From: Dehalococcoidia bacterium
Lineage (GTDB): Bacteria > Chloroflexota > Dehalococcoidia > SZUA-161
Direction: 5' to 3'
DNA: 8,798 bases
NCBI GenBank assembly: GCA_014859215.1
Contig: JACUUS010000097.1
Span: forward strand, 1 to 8,798
The translations under genes were made by a program, and so were the position numbers. The notes below the pieces were generated by a model, which worked only from the letters and a program-made list of their open reading frames with translations, did no database searches and was not told the DNA's origin. Positions within the stretch are counted from its first letter, which is position 1. Each line of letters starts with the position of its first letter. This document shows positions 6,225 through 8,798 of this stretch, piece by piece.

Positions 6225-6253
6225 ATTGTAGCATCTCACCTAACTATAAACAA
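6225..6253 (-). promoter_or_regulatory. Extended -10 promoter of the TGS-GTPase operon
   Basis: On the minus strand, TTGTTT (6248-6253) and TACAAT (6225-6230) are 17 bases apart, and TGC directly before the -10 makes it an extended -10 element. The predicted start near 6218 leaves a leader of about 40 nt carrying GGAGGT. It fires away from the DUF1015 promoter in the same 145-bp space. Confidence 0.6.
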
Positions 6254-6273
6254 CGCGCAAGCCCGATAGCAAG

Positions 6274-6303
6274 TTGACAGTCCCGGCAGAGGCGTGATAC
6301 GCT
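6274..6303 (+). promoter_or_regulatory. Probable promoter of the DUF1015 gene
   Basis: A perfect TTGACA (6274-6279) is followed after 18 bases by TACGCT (6298-6303), which keeps the three most important -10 positions. The start would be near 6310, with AAGGAG (6311-6316) right behind it, so the leader would be very short. The -10 is weak and its exact placement uncertain. Confidence 0.4.
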
Positions 6304-6323
6304 TAGATAGAAGGAGACCAGGT

Positions 6324-7640
6324 GTGTGCGACATTCGACCGTTCTGCGGGTTGCGTTACAACTTGCAGCGAGTCGAAGATCCTTCTTCGGTAATCTGCCC
6401 GCCCTATGATGTCATCTCCCCCGAGCAACGTTCCCTTTACCACCGAGCCAGCCCCTATAACATTATCAGGCTTGAATCGGGTGAAGATGAACCCGGAGAT
6501 AATTCAGGGAACAACAAATACACCCGTGCTTCGTCCACGCTAAGCAGCTGGATTAGCGAAGGCGTCCTGGTTCGGGATAAAAAGCCGGCTTTCTATGTTA
6601 TCGAACACCGGTTCCTCCACCAGGGTGAGGCAATCAGCCGCTGGGACCTGTTAGCAAGGTTGCGGCTGGAAGACTTCAGTTCAGGAAACGTGCGCCCTCA
6701 CGAGAAGACCACCAAAAAGCCGGCTGCCGACCGCCTGACTTTGCTGCGCACATCGCGGACCAACTTCAGTCCTATAATGGGACTCTTCCGCTCAGATGAA
6801 GGCAAGATGCTGGCGCTTCTGCGAGACACAGCCCGCAAGGCCCCCGACTTCGCTGCTGTGGACAGAGACGGGGTTGAACACCTTCTGCGGATAGTGGACG
6901 AAGAGAAGACCGTAGGGCAGATAACGGACCACTTCCGAGAAAAGCCCGTATACATCGCAGACGGCCATCACAGGTATGAGACTGCCCTACAGTTCATGAA
7001 GGAGCACAGAACTCTGGACGCCGGTGAAAATAAGGCCGTCAACTTCGTGATGATCTCCTTGATGGACTCGACTGATTCCGGGATAGTCATGTATCCAACC
7101 CACCGGCTGATCCGAGGCCTGGACCCGATCTCAGCGAGACGGCTCAAAGAGGCAATCTCCCTGTATTTCACAGCCATACCGGTACCTTCCTTGCCGGAAA
7201 ACGAACAGGGCGAAAGTGGCTGGCTCCGGGGATTCCATCAGCATGCCGCACCGGTAATCGGGCTCTACAACGGGAGCGGAGACTTCACGATCCTGAAGTT
7301 ACGGCGAGATGCCAACCTGGCCGGTGTCATGAGTGATCGGGAAATGCGCGTGTGGGGAAATCTGGATGTCGTGCTGCTTCACCGGTTGGTTATCGAGAGT
7401 GTCTTGAGTTTCAACAGTGAAAACGGTAACGCCGCTAATATTGAGTATACTCGAGACCCTCACGAAGCCAGGACGAGGGTTGATTCCGGAGAATTCCAGT
7501 TTGCCTTCTTCTTGAACCCCACCCCGGTGTCAAGCATACTCAATACCGCGGATATGGGGAAACGTTTGCCGCCCAAGACAACCTATTTCTTTCCCAAAAC
7601 GCCTGCCGGACTCGTCCTCAATCCTTTGTGGGATGACTGA
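6324..7640 (+). CDS. DUF1015-family protein (possible SerK-like kinase fold)
   Basis: A 438-residue cytosolic protein of the DUF1015 family. The family's conserved blocks are all present: IRPFCGLRYN near the N-terminus, CPPYDVIS (25-32), the SPYNIIRLE segment (43-51), RPHEKTTKKPAADRL (124-138), TNFSPIMGLF (146-155), IADGHHRYETAL (211-222) and PTHRLI (258-263). The DGHHR motif resembles that of SerK/SbnI free-serine kinases in the ParB-like superfamily, and DUF1015 genes often occur near serine biosynthesis genes, so a small-molecule kinase role is plausible but unproven. No serine gene is adjacent here. The GTG at 6324 is chosen over the GTG at 6294 because AAGGAG lies seven bases upstream and the family N-terminus then aligns (MCDIRPF). 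Length is normal for the family. Confidence 0.9.
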   Translation: MCDIRPFCGLRYNLQRVEDPSSVICPPYDVISPEQRSLYHRASPYNIIRLESGEDEPGDNSGNNKYTRASSTLSSWISEGVLVRDKKPAFYVIEHRFLHQGEAISRWDLLARLRLEDFSSGNVRPHEKTTKKPAADRLTLLRTSRTNFSPIMGLFRSDEGKMLALLRDTARKAPDFAAVDRDGVEHLLRIVDEEKTVGQITDHFREKPVYIADGHHRYETALQFMKEHRTLDAGENKAVNFVMISLMDSTDSGIVMYPTHRLIRGLDPISARRLKEAISLYFTAIPVPSLPENEQGESGWLRGFHQHAAPVIGLYNGSGDFTILKLRRDANLAGVMSDREMRVWGNLDVVLLHRLVIESVLSFNSENGNAANIEYTRDPHEARTRVDSGEFQFAFFLNPTPVSSILNTADMGKRLPPKTTYFFPKTPAGLVLNPLWDD

Positions 7641-7667
7641 GTCTACCAGCGCAAATCAATGACCTGA

Positions 7668-8456
7668 CTATCCAAGGCCGAAGAACCTGTATGCGTTTTC
7701 CGTGGTAACCTTCGCAACCCGGGCAGGCTCCATACACTTGATCTCGGCGACCGGACCCAGGACCCTGGCGATACTCGCAGGCCGCGCCTCCCATTTAGTC
7801 TGCTCTCCATACCTGACAGGCGAGTCCGTCTCCAGAAGTAGATTCTCCAGCGGGCATTCTCTCACCGCCCGTCTGTGCTCGTAATGGTACTCGACAGCCG
7901 GCGTCGCCGAGATGCAATAGCCTCGCTCGATAATCTCACGCAAAACGCCGGCAAGACCGGTATACCAGTGGAAGACAGCCTGGGAAACGCCGCTTGCCAG
8001 CGTGAGGTCAAAAGCGTCCTTCCAGGAATACCTGCTATGAATGCTGACCGGTTTGCTGTGCTTCCTGGCAAGCTCAAGAGTAAGCCGGAATGCCTCCACC
8101 TGGCGCTCTTTGCTTGAGACCTCTTTCACTCGTTTGTGGTAATCGAGTCCGATTTCCCCGACAGCAACGGCACGCTCTATGTTTGCTTCGATTCCATCAA
8201 GCGTCCGATCCAGTTCCGCTTCGGTCATGGCGCCGAGGGTCCAGGGATGCAGGCCAAGCGCGGCGAAAACAAAACCATCGTACTGGTCCGCAAGCTCCAG
8301 GACCCTACTATTCGAACTACGGTCCTGCCCCACGGCCACTATGGCCGCTACGCCCGCGTTTTTCGCTTCCTCGATTGCCTCGTCAATATTCTCTATCTCA
8401 TCCAGGTGGGCGTGAGTGTCAACCAGCTTCACACCCGGTTGTCGGTCTGCCAGCAT
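7668..8456 (-). CDS. tatD: TatD-family metal-dependent hydrolase/DNase
   Basis: A 262-residue amidohydrolase-fold protein of the TatD family, cytosolic, with 3'-5' exonuclease/DNase activity in characterised members and roles in DNA repair or turnover. All metal ligands are present: H15 and H17 in VDTHAHLD, E101 in VGEIGLDYH, H140 in VSIHSR, H163 in FHWYTG and D211 in LLETDSPV. The length is standard. The ATG at 8456 has AGGAGG eight bases upstream. It lies 104 bp downstream of the porB stop on the same strand and ends 27 bp from the convergent DUF1015 gene, with no clear terminator in between. The Trp-Tyr in FHWYTG differs from the common FHCFSG form. Family is secure; the true substrate of any given TatD paralogue is not. 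Confidence 0.92.
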   Translation of the reverse strand: MLADRQPGVKLVDTHAHLDEIENIDEAIEEAKNAGVAAIVAVGQDRSSNSRVLELADQYDGFVFAALGLHPWTLGAMTEAELDRTLDGIEANIERAVAVGEIGLDYHKRVKEVSSKERQVEAFRLTLELARKHSKPVSIHSRYSWKDAFDLTLASGVSQAVFHWYTGLAGVLREIIERGYCISATPAVEYHYEHRRAVRECPLENLLLETDSPVRYGEQTKWEARPASIARVLGPVAEIKCMEPARVAKVTTENAYRFFGLG

Positions 8457-8496
8457 GTATCCCGCCTCCTAAGGCAGCGGACGAGCAAGAAACGAG

Positions 8497-8525
8497 ACGC
8501 CGGACTGCTCTTCACAATCCGGCGT
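8497..8525 (-). terminator. Perfect 8-bp inverted repeat between porB and tatD, possible weak terminator
   Basis: ACGCCGGA (8497-8504) and TCCGGCGT (8518-8525) form a GC-rich perfect 8-bp stem with a 13-nt loop. On the minus strand it is followed by a partly T-rich stretch (TCTCGTTTCTTGC) but no clean T-run. It may partly end the por transcript, reduce read-through into tatD, or stabilise an RNA end. Confidence 0.4.
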
Positions 8526-8560
8526 ATTCGTCTGAGTTTCCTGCGCTGAAAGGTCACTCC

Positions 8561-8798
8561 TTAACCGAGCAGGCCATATTTGTCGATGTTATAATCGGCC
8601 ACTTTCTGAATCTGCTCGACCCCTTCAGCGTTGCCCCCTTTGCCGAACAGATGCCGGAACCTGGTCTGGTCCTTCAAATACGCGGTTACGGGCATCTTTC
8701 CTGGTATTCGCTGAGCTTTCACGCGGCCGTCCTCGATTTCGAACAGCGGGTACAGCCCGGTAAGCACCGCGAGCCGGGCATAGTCTATACTGCGAGCA
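8561..8798 (-). CDS. porB: Pyruvate:ferredoxin oxidoreductase beta subunit, C-terminal fragment
   Basis: The last 78 residues of a 2-oxoacid:ferredoxin oxidoreductase beta subunit; the gene runs off the right edge. The subunit binds thiamine pyrophosphate, and the enzyme oxidatively decarboxylates pyruvate (or runs in reverse to fix CO2), passing electrons to ferredoxin in anaerobes. Visible signatures are ARLAVLTGLYPLFEIEDGRV, comparable to the AVETGxWPLYEYEDG of PorB, and VTAYLKDQTRFRHLF, comparable to the YLKxQGRFxHL. The open frame continues upstream of the first internal GTG (8767) to the window edge without a stop, so this is truncation by the window and not a short gene. The TPP-binding core and cysteines lie outside. 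Pyruvate as substrate is likely from the C-terminal motifs; another 2-oxoacid is possible. Confidence 0.85.
   Translation of the reverse strand, partial: ARSIDYARLAVLTGLYPLFEIEDGRVKAQRIPGKMPVTAYLKDQTRFRHLFGKGGNAEGVEQIQKVADYNIDKYGLLG

Noticed and set aside
5732..6277. 181-residue plus-strand open frame opposite the DUF6657-like gene
   Set aside because: It is antisense to a well-started gene and is an artefact of codon composition; it also crosses the operon promoter.
7641..7667. Possible bidirectional terminator between the DUF1015 and tatD genes
   Set aside because: No convincing inverted repeat or T-run is visible in the 27 bp.
8135..8549. 137-residue plus-strand frame opposite tatD
   Set aside because: It is a shadow of tatD, whose metal ligands are all intact in the opposite frame.

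Overview
The window looks like a piece of chromosome from an anaerobic bacterium, most likely a Dehalococcoidia-type Chloroflexota. The evidence is the pyruvate:ferredoxin oxidoreductase beta-subunit tail at the right edge, the methanogen/Dehalococcoidia-like HtpX, and several proteins whose only relatives I recall are in Chloroflexota. Base composition is moderately GC-rich and even. Genes carry good Shine-Dalgarno sites, and several promoters match the sigma-70 consensus closely. The taxonomic call is an inference from protein flavour; there is no rRNA, tRNA or other marker in the window. I see no mobile element, CRISPR array, phage gene or sign of recent transfer.

Layout. (1) 1-1112: a small MscS-type mechanosensitive channel on the minus strand, with its own near-consensus promoter inside an 11-bp inverted repeat. 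(2) 1234-1725: two very small cysteine-rich proteins on the minus strand, preceded by an extended -10 promoter. (3) 1772-3841: a plus-strand group of an HtpX membrane protease that carries a canonical EF-hand loop, a 100-residue DUF5808-like protein, and a HAD phosphatase. (4) 3831-6253: a minus-strand operon of three genes transcribed right to left: a DUF6657-like helical protein, a DRG/Obg-like GTPase with a TGS domain and unusual G3/G4 motifs, and a conserved protein of unknown function. Its last gene overlaps the HAD gene tail to tail by 11 bp. (5) 6274-7640: a divergent plus-strand DUF1015 protein. (6) 7668-8798: minus-strand TatD metal-dependent hydrolase, downstream of the truncated porB.

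Most genes are housekeeping or envelope functions. The part with most unexplained biology is the GTPase operon (4): two uncharacterised partners sit with a DRG-like TGS GTPase whose nucleotide-binding motifs are altered. The second point is the EF-hand in HtpX, which suggests calcium-responsive membrane proteolysis. The third is the pair of cysteine-rich miniproteins.

Spaces between genes are short, none above 300 bp. 1-107 holds only a weak hairpin next to the mscS stop. 1047-1233 holds the mscS promoter and inverted repeat. 1660-1849 holds two divergent promoters. 6179-6323 holds two divergent promoters. 8457-8560 holds an inverted repeat.
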